10,000 bases of DNA. Source: Halocaridina rubra. Its lineage: Eukaryota; Arthropoda; Malacostraca; Decapoda; Atyidae. This document shows, piece by piece, positions 1 through 9,177 of this stretch. Both the position numbers and the translations under genes were made by a program. The stretch covers positions 1 through 10,000 of the forward strand of contig JAXCGZ010016509.1 of the NCBI GenBank assembly GCA_037179515.1. Reading direction: 5' to 3'. The notes under the pieces were generated by a model, which saw only the letters and a list, made by a program, of their open reading frames with translations, ran no database searches and had not been told where the DNA came from. The number at the start of each line of letters is the position of its first letter. Position 1 is the first letter of the stretch.

Positions 1-26
1 GAGAGAGAGAGAGAGAGAGAGAGAGA
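1..26. repeat. (GA)13 dinucleotide microsatellite
   Basis: Thirteen perfect GA units open the window, and the repeat may continue to the left of it. There is no coding potential. Tracts of this kind are common in arthropod genomes. Confidence 0.97.
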
Positions 27-46
27 ACCATTATTTTCCCTTATAA

Positions 47-57
47 GGGGGGGGGGG
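47..57. repeat. Poly-G run (11 G)
   Basis: Eleven consecutive G residues stand in otherwise AT-rich sequence shortly after the GA repeat. The run length is prone to sequencing and replication error. No function is apparent. Confidence 0.9.
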
Positions 58-648
58 CTGAGTCAAGGCAAAATGCTCTAATTCTTTGGATGAGAATATT
101 CAAAGGAGGGGATTTCCAGTCTACTTGTTCCGCCCCATTTAGTCGACTCTAGTGACGTACGACAAACATTGGAACACGGAGAAAGTATTCTGCCTACATA
201 AAAATGGCCTCATTACCCTTTGCAATGGAGGTGGCCGAGCCAAGAAAAACACATTCATGATGAACTAACCTTACCCCATCTATTCCTTTTAGCTCCTTGG
301 TGATAAAGGGTTGCCACAAATACACCCTTAGCACCTTGAGTCACATACAATATAGTCGGCCAAAGATATTCTATCATAAGGCCTGACAACCGCAGCTGAT
401 TTTCCCTCACTACTCCATCACAACGTAACTTCCTTAACACTCGTTTATTAGATCACTGAGCTAGCAGGTGTGATAAATCCCTCTAGCCCACATAATATAT
501 ACGCAATCTTCTTCAACTCATTCCTATCTCTTCCTCACACTCTGCCTTACTCCATTAACATTCCAAAAGCATTCAATGCCATTTTCACACTGTCCATCCA
601 TCTCCTTCTAGATCTGCACTCCACACTTTCTTCGTTATTCATTCATCA
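58..648. other. Anonymous non-coding stretch left of element 1
   Basis: I recognise no gene here. The longest open stretch, a 61-codon minus-strand frame at 255-440, resembles nothing I know and has no supporting context. The plus-strand frame that begins near 470 runs on into the antisense of the 3' UTR of element 1 and is spurious. If the flanking direct repeats of element 1 are correctly read, this DNA was contiguous with the sequence beginning at about 3329 before that element inserted. Confidence 0.6.
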
Positions 649-664
649 CTCATTCTTTACATGT
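649..664. repeat. Putative target-site duplication, copy at the 3' end of element 1
   Basis: On the minus strand this reads ACATGTAAAGAATGAG and follows the TAGA tail of element 1 directly. It resembles ACATGTAAAAGTAATTAG at 3311-3328: nine identical bases, then two single-base gaps and one mismatch. It sits exactly where a LINE target-site duplication should begin. The divergence fits the age implied by the nonsense codons. Only the first nine bases match exactly, so chance similarity is not excluded. Confidence 0.5.
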
Positions 665-682
665 CTATCTATCTATCTATCC
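664..682 (-). repeat. TAGA/GATA tetranucleotide 3' tail of element 1
   Basis: The plus strand reads as about four and a half TCTA units, so the minus strand is (TAGA)n. It lies at the 3' terminus of element 1, just beyond the terminal hairpin. Several LINE lineages end in short microsatellite-like units rather than poly(A), and this fits that pattern. Position and orientation support a tail rather than an unrelated microsatellite. Confidence 0.7.
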
Positions 683-687
683 ACCTT

Positions 688-715
688 GGCTGACTCCCCC
701 ATGTGGGGTGTAGCC
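688..715 (-). other. 3'-terminal hairpin of element 1
   Basis: The outer arms GGCT and AGCC and the inner arms CCCC and GGGG pair around a short CATGT loop, with a small internal loop between the two stems. The structure abuts the tetranucleotide tail. In studied LINEs that lack poly(A), a 3' stem-loop is recognised by the element's own reverse transcriptase. That role is inferred here from position alone. Confidence 0.5.
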
Positions 716-926
716 GACTACAAAAAAGAAACAATTAGGGGATTACTTTGCATTATGGGCAATGACAAGGGAGCTAGCGACCGTTCAGATGGCACTGCTG
801 AGTGCCACAGCCCATCCTCCCGGCTCTCCCACAACCTGTGTAGCTTCATAAATGCCAACTCCCCTACTGCCCCTACCACAAGGCTACCTCTGTAAGATGC
901 AGCCCCGTGGAAACAGCAGATGCCCA

Positions 927-3310
927 TCAGAGCTGAATCACAATCGCTCGCCACTCATTCCTATTCCTAGCACGCTCAATTGCTTCCCTCACATCCATCC
1001 TCTTATCATTCAGAGCTCTCCTTACTCCATCCATCCACCCAAACCTAGGCCTCCCTCTAGCATTTAACCCATCAACTCTCGCATTCATCACCTTTTTCAG
1101 CAGTCTTTCCTCATCCATCCTTTCCACATGTCCAAACCATCTCAGAACATTCATATCTACTCTGGCTGCAAATTATCTCCTCACACTAGATCTTGCTGTC
1201 ACCACTTCATTCCTAACCATATCCAACTGAGATACACCAATCATACTCCTCAGGCATTTCATCTCAAACACATTTAACTTCCGTCTCTCACTTACTTTTA
1301 TACCCCATAACCCTGATCCATATATCACAGTTGGCACAAGAACTTTCTCATACAAAACTTTCTTAACATTCATTTCCAACCTTCTATTCTTCATCATTCC
1401 ATTCAACGCACCCAACACTTTACATCCTTCGTTCACTCTGTGACACACATTTGCTTCCACTCTACCATTCGCAGCTATAACCGAGCCTAAGTACTTAAAC
1501 TGATCAACTTCCTCAAATGTTTTTCCATTCAACATAACATTCAATCCAGCACCATCCTCATTTCTTGTACATCGCATAGCCTTACTCTTTCACACATTCA
1601 CTCGCAACTTGCTTCTCTCACACGCCAATCCAAATTCTGACACTAACTGACACATCTTGTCCTCTGAATCTGCCACTACTACAGTATCATCTGCAAACAG
1701 GAACTGATTCAGCTCCCACTCGTTATCATCCTCATCTACCATTCTCACACCTCGACCACACACTCGCTAATTTACCTCTCTTACGACTCCATCAATATAC
1801 ATATTGAACAGCCTTGGTGACATCACACATGCCTGTCTCAGTCCCACACTCACTGGAAACCACTCACTCACTTCATTCCCTACCCTAGCACAAGCTCTAC
1901 TGCCCTCATACAAACTTTTCACTGCATGCAACAGTTTACAATCAATTCCATAAAACCTCAAAACATTCCACATTGCCTCTCTATCAACTCCATCATACGC
2001 TTTCTCTAGATCCAAAAATGCAAAATACACATGCTTTCCCTTTGCTAAATATTTCTCACATAACTGCCTAAGTATAAAAATCTGATCTATACAACCACTA
2101 CCTCTCCTAAATCAACTCTACACTTCTGCAATCACATTTTCGGTCTTATCCCTAATCCTGTTAATCAGTATCCTACCATAAACTTTTCATACTGCACTCA
2201 ACAAACTTATACCCCTAAAATTATTGCAGTCATGCACATCTCCTTTAACTTAGAATAAGGGGACTATACAAGCAATCACCCATTCCACTGGCACCATTGA
2301 CAACATAAAGCATTTATCAAACACTCTCACTAACCATTCCAATGCAGTCACACCGCCTTCCTTCAACATCTTCGCTCTCACACCATCCATTCCTGGTGCT
2401 TTACCTGTTTTTGCTTCATACAATGCCCTTTTCACCTCCTCTCTTGTAATCTCTCACTCATTTTCATCTCTCATTACTGGCCCTTGAACACCCCCCACTG
2501 CCACTATAGCTGCCTCTTTATATTCCTCAACATTCAGAAAGCACTCAAAATATTCTGCCCATCTTTTCCTTGCATTGTTCCTGCTTAACATCTGTCCATT
2601 CACTTCTTTCACAGTCTCTTCCATCCTCGATCCACCCTTCCTTACGCTCTTCACTTCTTTCCAAAACTTCTTTTTATCCTCCTCATATGACCTACTAAAA
2701 TCCTGTCCCCACCTAACGTTGGCCAACCTCTTCTCTTCCTCTACCTTCCACTTAGTTTCCACATTTTTCTTCCTAAATCTTTCATAGCTCTCCCTACTTT
2801 TATATTGCAGCCTTTCCTCAAAAGCCCTCTTATTCCCTTCCACCTTCATTTTCACCCCTTCATTCCACCACTCGTTGCCCCTACTCATGCCACCTCCAAC
2901 AAACCTCTTTCTACACACATCACTTGCATGTCCCACAACACATTCTTTCATCTAACCCCATTCCACCTTTAACCCCCCAACTTCTCTTTCTTTCATCCTT
3001 TCATATGCCACTTTCAACCTGTCCTGATATTCCTGTCTCTTCTCAGGCTTTTTCAACTTTTCCACCTTCACCCTTTCCCTTCTACATCTCCCCCACTCTA
3101 TTTCCCAACTATGTTGCTACTACCACTTTTGCTTCAACCAAAAAATTATCAGACATCCCAGCAGCCACACCCATAAATCCATGCAAATCTTTTACTCTAC
3201 CAATCATGCTCTTTGCTACCAACACATAATCCATCAATGATCTTTCTTTCATTCTTCCATTTGCCACTCTCATCCATGTATACTTATTAATTAACTTCTT
3301 CTTAAAAAAA
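927..3310 (-). pseudogene. Reverse transcriptase ORF2 of element 1, disrupted
   Basis: The endonuclease end (about 3310-3112) includes NKYTW, NGR, LMDYVLV and GMSDN. Related enzymes have SDH at the last motif, so the catalytic His appears replaced by Asn. An extra base at 3111 shifts the frame. From 3110 to 927 a single frame holds the whole protein, broken only by stops: TGA at 1590, 2112, 2187 and 2454; TAG at 1767, 2118 and 2952; TAA at 1173 and 2250 (lowest coordinate of each codon). RT landmarks are GKAPGMDGV (near 2400), IVPLF before the stop at 2250, NNFRGISLL (near 2220), YFAFLDLEKAYD (near 2010), VGLRQACVMSP (near 1830) and the active-site FADD at 1686-1697. Downstream come QFKYLGSVI, WFGHVERM and a basic tail ending at the TGA at 927-929. 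No function is expected. The identification as a LINE RT is secure. Confidence 0.92.
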
Positions 3311-3328
3311 CTAATTACTTTTACATGT
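3311..3328. repeat. Putative target-site duplication, copy at the 5' end of element 1
   Basis: On the minus strand this reads ACATGTAAAAGTAATTAG, directly upstream of the first recognisable element sequence (codons for FFKKKLINKYTW). It pairs imperfectly with the copy at 649-664. Residues encoded across and beyond it no longer resemble the endonuclease family, which supports a boundary here. Confidence 0.45.
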
Positions 3329-3470
3329 GCCATTCCAAATCAGTATTCTCTTCTCTAACCTATCCGCACCTTAAATTCATGACCCGTTCTCTGCTTGATT
3401 TTATCATTTCTTATTCTATATATTTTACATACACCAGCTATACTTCCCAAACAGCTCATCTCCATTACAT
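3329..3470. other. Unassigned DNA between elements 1 and 2
   Basis: This is a short AT-rich spacer between the inferred 5' end of element 1 and the first recognisable codons of element 2. The plus-strand frame used by element 2 is open from about 3396, so part of this may be decayed element 2 sequence. I could not align it to any RT motif. No other feature is seen. Confidence 0.4.
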
Positions 3471-4814
3471 TCAACTTGTTCCTTTCATAGTCTTTTGCAT
3501 TCCAAAGAAGGGGACCACTCTATTCCTTCCAGATACCGAACTATTACCCTAACCTCTTCTATCGCTAAAATATTCGAAACCTTGCTCAAGTCTCACACCT
3601 TGAAACGTCTTGAATGTAACTCTTTCATCTCCGAGCACCAGTATAGCTTAAGCGAGGCAAGGTCCACTGGTGTCCTCCTGTTCTATCTCACTCATGTATG
3701 ATCACCTTCTCTGAAGAACTGTAGGGAATCTTTTGACGTCGCCCTTGATATCTCTAAGTTTTTTATATAGTCTGGCAAAAGTCTCTGTTGGCCAAACTCC
3801 TTGTTTATGGCTTTACTCCTGCTCTCTGTTCTCTGATTTCCAGTTTTCTTTCTGGATATTTTATATCTTTGGTCGGTGACGGCGCAACATCTAGTCTCAT
3901 TCCTGTTACCATTGGTGTTCCACAAGGTTTTGTTCTTTCACCTACTATGTTCCTATTCTTCATCAATGACCTGCTTCAGTTCCCATCCTCCTTTCTTCTC
4001 CACGCCTTTGCTGACGATTCTACCCCTCTGCCTTCTTTTCACAACCTTCATCTGCTCCTCGTAATCAATCTCGTATCACTCTCTTCTATTCTCTACTCAG
4101 GTTTGCAGAGGGTATCTCAATGGGGCACATAAACTTTTGATAAATTAAACTGCCTCCAAAACACAGTTTCTGGCTTTCTCTTTATCCTCTACTCCTCCTG
4201 CTTGCCCAATTGTCTTCAAAACTAACGAAACTTATCATCTTAATTCTATTAACAAATTTGGAATCCAGGTAGCATCTAACTTGTCTTGTAAGAATCACAT
4301 AATCTAAATTCCTAAATCTGCATCCAATAAATTTGGGTTCTGTTTCGTTTACGTCTCTGCTTTTCCTATGTTCTGTTATCTAAAATCTATAAAGGTCTTA
4401 TCCGAACTTGCTTGAAATAATGCTTGCACATCAAGGGTGTTTTTTTTTTCACTTATCTCCTTGATAGAGTTGAATCAAATTCAGTCAAACTCCTCAATGA
4501 CCCTTCTCTTAATTTGAATCTGGATTCTTTTTCTGTTCACTATAGGGTATAATCCCTTTCTCTTTTCTATAGCTACTTCTTCATCTGCTGCTCTTAGGAA
4601 TTTGCGAATTACATTGCTCTCCCATTACAGATACCTTGTAATACTCACCAAGTGACTTCGTCCCACAGGCACTGTGTGGAAATTTGTAGCCCGCGGATAG
4701 GGCGATGCAGGGACTGCTTCTTCCTATCCACCTTCAGACTCTGGAGCTCTCTTCTTCATGTCATTTATATTTTTTTATAATCTATTTTCCTTCAAAAAGC
4801 GGGCCTTTCGTTAA
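3471..4814 (+). pseudogene. Element 2: decayed LINE reverse transcriptase remnant
   Basis: This is an RT fragment of a family unlike element 1. Frame 1 (about 3471-3758) encodes PSRYRTITLTSSIAKIFE, FISEHQYSLSEARSTG, YLTHV, a TGA at 3699-3701 where relatives have Trp, then SFDVALDISK. A one-base loss near 3759 shifts the frame to VWQKSLLAKL, YGFTPALCSLISSFLSG, GVPQGFVLSP (3914-3943), LFFINDLLQF and the active-site FADD (4007-4018). A TAA lies at 4130-4132. Beyond it the C-terminal part remains traceable: ASKTQFLA (near 4152), IYKGLIRTCLK (4385-4414), LLDRVES and NDPSL (near 4460-4510), FFLSTFRLW (near 4718) and SFKKRAFR ending at TAA 4812-4814. The remnant lacks the endonuclease and the first RT motifs. 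The style resembles Jockey/CR1-type RTs annotated in many arthropods. The exact clade and the 5' edge are uncertain. Confidence 0.85.
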
Positions 4815-6074
4815 TTCAGGCCCTATTCCTGCCAAAGCACTAGGTTTTCAATAATGTGAGTATTCTCTCAACCTGTTCTTTCCCTATTATGAATTATTCC
4901 CTTATTTTTGCCTCGTCCTTAATCTAATTTTCTTTCGTCTTAATGCTTTCTTCAGTTATTTTGAATCATTTTAAATTGTCAATTTTCATTATAAAAATAT
5001 CTGGGGACCTTCATTAGTAGCATTATGCTTTGTAAAAAGGTTATTAATACGATTTATACCCATATAATGTGCATGATATCAGTTCAAAGTAAGTTCTCAG
5101 AATGCCTGCTAAAATCTTAAATTGCATTTGTTATATCATAAATTCGGAGTGAAATTTGTTTCTGAAATTCAGGTTAATGCGGCAGTCCCTTGTGATAGTA
5201 AAATTTCTTCAATATTGAAATAGCGAGTGTAGCTGCTGTACGAGTATGGATATGGTTTACCTCTTCCAGTACCCTTATATTCGGATAAAGTTTTCCCTTT
5301 ATTATGATAGACAATAAGATTGAGGTTCCCAACCTTTCTCATGTCTTTCTTTCATTCAAATTAATCTGTTATTTGCTTTTTCTATTCTTGGGAATAGGTA
5401 ATGGAAGCATATATGAGTTTCTTGTGCTTTGCATAACATTTTATCAAATATAATATTCTAACATCTCTTACGAATCACTTTAAGCTTATTCCCATATTGA
5501 TAGTTTATTGACCTATCTGAGATTATAAAAAAAATCATAATTAAGGCTTTACAAAATTTACTTCGTTTGAAGAAATATATATTCATGAGACACGTTTTCT
5601 TACCCTCCTCTTGTTGCCTTTATTATTCTTACATTTTATCAAAATTATGATATGGAGAAAAAAATCACAGCCTTCTCTGTTGAAGATATAGGTGATATGA
5701 TACTTTTCCGCGAGAGAAATTTCTATTCTCTAGCTTTCTGTCAACCTAATGATTACTATGTCACAACTAGCAAATACTTCTTTTTCATGATGAATTCGCT
5801 GCAATTAATTAAATGACTAGTCACAATATGGACTAATAACAAACAAGCACAGCCACGTGTTTCGATCAGCAATTCATTCAAATCAGTGAGATTTTAGAAA
5901 AATCGGTAGAAAGTTTTATTTGTTTTCTTATTGCCTTATTTTACATATTGATAGTGAAGAACAACAATATTAAATTTTCGTTATACTGCAAGTGAAATAA
6001 ATATTTAATGACAATGACTACAAAAGTCAGAACATTAGTTAGGATGGATAACAAATACAAAAACTGCAAAACTA
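4815..6074. other. AT-rich stretch without recognisable genes
   Basis: No frame of useful length is present on either strand, and I recognise no RNA gene or terminal repeat. The first part may be the 3' UTR of element 2, but no tail or target-site duplication is visible, so its 3' end cannot be placed. Base composition is uniformly AT-rich, with scattered short A and T runs. Confidence 0.6.
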
Positions 6075-6668
<594 letters not shown>

Positions 6669-6669
<1 letters not shown>

Positions 6670-7151
6670 GTAATTAATATAATAGCTCCGTTCCCAAAAA
6701 AATAATTAGAGAGTGATTCATGAACAATCTTATAGTCTTATTTGTTTAGTAATATGTAAACAAATGGAATATTTGTTATCTTGTACTCTCGTTCTATGAT
6801 AAATAAAATATAGAATATTCAAGTGTTATTACTTCAAAATAATAATCCTCTAATTGTGATCGCCTCACCACTTCAAGGAAAGAGACAGACACTGATAGTT
6901 TCTCTCCATTGTTGTCTAACATGCAAATGGTGATTGCTTGCAATTCCATGCGCCCAACTACAGAATTTTGGGAAGACCTCCGTTGTCAGAGTGGGGTTTC
7001 AAACTCGCACAAGATGAGCATTGTGCTTCCCTTTGTTCAGATAATGTTACTAAAAGCAGTTCCTTGTTAATGCTGTAGAATGCATTTGCGACTTGCGTAA
7101 TCAATATGTAAAGTTATGCTACAAAAAACACACTGACACTCACATTCACAA

Positions 7152-7152
<1 letters not shown>
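6669..7152. other. Non-coding stretch with a weak tRNA-like B box
   Basis: There is no open frame of note. On the minus strand, 7005-6995 reads AGTTTGAAACC, close to the RNA polymerase III B box GGTTCGAAACC, with two differences. Upstream, around 7040-7010, an anticodon-arm-like stretch is just discernible, but no convincing A box is seen. A decayed tRNA-derived SINE is possible. Nothing else is recognised. Confidence 0.3.
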
Positions 7153-7182
<30 letters not shown>

Positions 7183-7183
7183 C
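7153..7183. repeat. (AC)n dinucleotide microsatellite, interrupted
   Basis: About nine AC units, an AAA interruption and about five more CA units lead into CGCGCG-like sequence. It is a simple repeat with no coding role. Confidence 0.93.
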
Positions 7184-8097
7184 GCGCGTTCAGTGACACA
7201 CGGAATTGCTCCTCTTAAAATTTAAACTGTTTCGAGTGACTAAAGTGCTTAGTGGAAAACTTTACCATAATTTCCAAAAATCTGAAATCCTGCAGAGTAT
7301 TGTGAGTATAAAAACTAATATTTGTTGTAAGACGAGACTGTTCATATTAAAGGAAAAAAATTGAGAACTTTTTCGTGAGGAAGAGAGAGAAGCTGCCGTC
7401 CAGATTCTGCCTTGAGGGAAATCTAGAAGAGTTGCCAGACGTGGAGCCTCACACCACATTACCTAATTTTTTGTGTAAACTGGGGAAAGCTCTTAAGCCG
7501 TTTTACCTGATCCTGTGGTTCTATATATTGTTAAAAACAGTATCCTTCCCATTTATATTAACTAGTTAGTTAGTTTGATACACGAAAAAATTGAATAATA
7601 AAAGAAAAAAAAATTACCAAATACCCACCTGTCAACAGTACTGAGTTAAGTTGCCAAGTAGTACAGCAGTCCTATTTTCTTCATTTTTTTTTTTGCTTTT
7701 CTTTTAGCTTTCTCGTTTGCTATTTTGTTATTTTGTATATATATTGAGTTAAATGTAAAGTCTAAATCCCGTGATAACATATCTTGGTTAGCAAGTCAGT
7801 TTATCAGTTAGGAAGAATATATAACAGAAACAGGTGGGTGCCACCTCGAACACAAATTCGAATTTTCCTTCAGGTTTGACTTTTGTTTTTCTTTTTCTTT
7901 TTATACTTAAATTACCATGGTCAAGTTTTTAAGTTAAGATGTGTGTTACCAGAAGGGAGACAAACTGAGTCACTAAATAGCACTTATATGGAGATATAAA
8001 AATTCTGTGTGAAGGTAAATTAGAAGTTTTTCTCTTTTCTTTTTTTTTTCCTCTTTCTCGTCTTCTTTCTATATTCTGTGAGAGGGAGAACATAAAA
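7184..8097 (+). other. Leader region upstream of element 3 ORF1
   Basis: This 900-base stretch upstream of ORF1 probably contains the 5' UTR of element 3, but its 5' end is not marked by anything I can see. TATAAAA occurs at 7307-7313 and again at 7995-8001. A perfect six-base stem with a GTG loop lies at 7832-7846, and a 12-base AT-rich palindrome (AAATTCGAATTT) at 7854-7865. T-rich runs lie near 7684-7694 and 8040-8049, and a pyrimidine tract ending in AG, like a splice acceptor, at about 7695-7708. A 64-codon frame at 7375-7569 with a hydrophobic end is unrecognised and could be a short upstream frame or noise. Confidence 0.4.
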
Positions 8098-9177
8098 ATG
8101 AAGCCATCTCTGTCCCAAACCTCTCCCACCCATGGGTCGGGAGAAGGGGTAGTCATCAGAGGACTTAAACAGAGAATCAAGAAGTTAGAGGAAATGGTTA
8201 CAAGCCTTGATGATAAAATTCGGAATATGGATGGAGAAATGAAAGAGAATGAAACACTCAGAGAACAAATAAGATCTTTGGAGGAAGCAAATAAAGCACA
8301 AGGGCAGGAGAGAAAGGAACTAGAAAAAAGAATAAAGAAGCTGGAAGGGGAAAAGAGTCAACTAGAATCTAGAATTTCTAATCAAGAAGATAAAAACAAA
8401 CAGCTAAATGACAACCTAAAGGAATTAGATGTTAGTTCACTGCTATCTTCTGAGAGAGACGAGATTGCTGCTTGGAATGTTCAGATTAAGGAAAACATTG
8501 AACAGTTCAGAAAAGAGTTCCAGGAGCTGAATATGGAAAATGATGCCATGAAAACGTCCTTTGCTGATGCACTAAAGGGGAATGTGGCAGTAAAAGAGGC
8601 TGTAAAGGTGGTGGCACTGGAAAACATACAAACAGTTGACTATAAAGAGACAGTAATCGAAAAAATGAAAGACGTTGTGATGGAAAGGGCAAACCCACTC
8701 ATCAGACAGGCACTTGATAAGGAGAAGACAGTGGTAATCTCAGGCATAAGTGAATCCCAGGAGCCAACATGGCAGGGGAGACTTGAAGAAAATAAAGCTA
8801 ACGTTGTTGGCCTGATAAGAAAGCTTGGAGTAGTATGTGGTCCTGAGGATATTGTAAACATACACCAACTAGGTAAATATTCGAGGGAAGGAAAGCCGAG
8901 ACCAACAAAAGTAACCTTTGAGAGAGGGGAGACATGTAGGGAAATATTGTTGAGAAAAAAAAGTCTAAAACACCTTCAAGAATGCAAAGAAGTGTTCATT
9001 AGACGATACAGAACACAGGAAGAGATGGGAAAGATCAAAAACTTGTTGCAAGAGGCAAGAAGGTTAAATGATGAAAGAAATGAAGAAGAGAAGAAAAATT
9101 TTCGTTACGGAATACTTCCAGACAAAGGGGAGATAAAGAAGATAATGACAGAAGATCAGGGGATGGGGCCTCATTAA
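8098..9177 (+). CDS. LINE ORF1 protein: coiled coil plus RRM-like RNA-binding domain
   Basis: This 359-codon intact frame starts at the first in-frame ATG, with A at -3 (ATAAAAATG), and ends at TAA 9175-9177. Residues 1-18 are Ser/Pro/Gly-rich. Residues about 20-112 and 116-165 are highly charged Lys/Glu with Leu heptads (IKKLEEMV, LRSLEEA-type repeats), a predicted coiled coil for oligomerisation. From about 212 (VVISGI) through LGKY and KPRPTKVTFE (266-275) to FIRRYRT (300-306) the pattern is that of the RRM-like domain of L1-type ORF1 proteins. A basic C-terminal domain follows (NFRYGILPDKGEIKK). There is no CCHC zinc knuckle. The expected role is a nucleic-acid chaperone that coats the element RNA in a cytoplasmic RNP. 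Its last 90 or so bases overlap ORF2, which lies in the -1 frame. The general class is well supported; the exact family is inferred from memory. Confidence 0.88.
   Translation: MKPSLSQTSPTHGSGEGVVIRGLKQRIKKLEEMVTSLDDKIRNMDGEMKENETLREQIRSLEEANKAQGQERKELEKRIKKLEGEKSQLESRISNQEDKNKQLNDNLKELDVSSLLSSERDEIAAWNVQIKENIEQFRKEFQELNMENDAMKTSFADALKGNVAVKEAVKVVALENIQTVDYKETVIEKMKDVVMERANPLIRQALDKEKTVVISGISESQEPTWQGRLEENKANVVGLIRKLGVVCGPEDIVNIHQLGKYSREGKPRPTKVTFERGETCREILLRKKSLKHLQECKEVFIRRYRTQEEMGKIKNLLQEARRLNDERNEEEKKNFRYGILPDKGEIKKIMTEDQGMGPH

Larger units (their letters stand above)
665..3310 (-). mobile_element. Element 1: 5'-truncated, inactivated LINE (non-LTR retrotransposon)
   Basis: Read on the minus strand, the order is: C-terminal part of an APE-type endonuclease, linker, reverse transcriptase, C-terminal tail ending at the stop at 927-929, a 3' UTR of roughly 240 bases, a GC-rich hairpin, and a TAGA tetranucleotide tail. 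Any ORF1 and most of the endonuclease are absent, as expected from incomplete target-primed reverse transcription. The 5' boundary at about 3310 is inferred from loss of family-like sequence and from the flanking direct repeat. The C-terminal segment around WFGHVERM and GRPRFGWMDG is typical of LINE families abundant in arthropods. From memory the closest relatives are in decapod crustaceans. The clade is left open. Confidence 0.88.

Noticed and set aside
470..1067. Plus-strand frames of 141 and 71 codons, and a 78-codon minus-strand frame in the 3' UTR
   Set aside because: They lie across the 3' UTR and end of element 1, mostly antisense to it, and resemble no protein.
2575..3229. Plus-strand frames of 70 and 101 codons
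   Set aside because: They are antisense to the well-supported endonuclease and RT reading frame of element 1.
7189..7195. TTCAGTG, an arthropod initiator-like match after the CA repeat
   Set aside because: There is no downstream promoter element at the proper spacing and no sign that the LINE begins there.
7437..7443. AGACGTG, identical to the downstream promoter element of Jockey-type LINEs
   Set aside because: The required initiator about 28 bases upstream (near 7410) is absent; the local sequence CTGCCTT does not fit TCAGT.
7375..7569. 64-codon plus-strand frame with a hydrophobic C-terminus
   Set aside because: It begins at a non-ATG codon, is short and unrecognised, and no splice or expression evidence can be read from the sequence.
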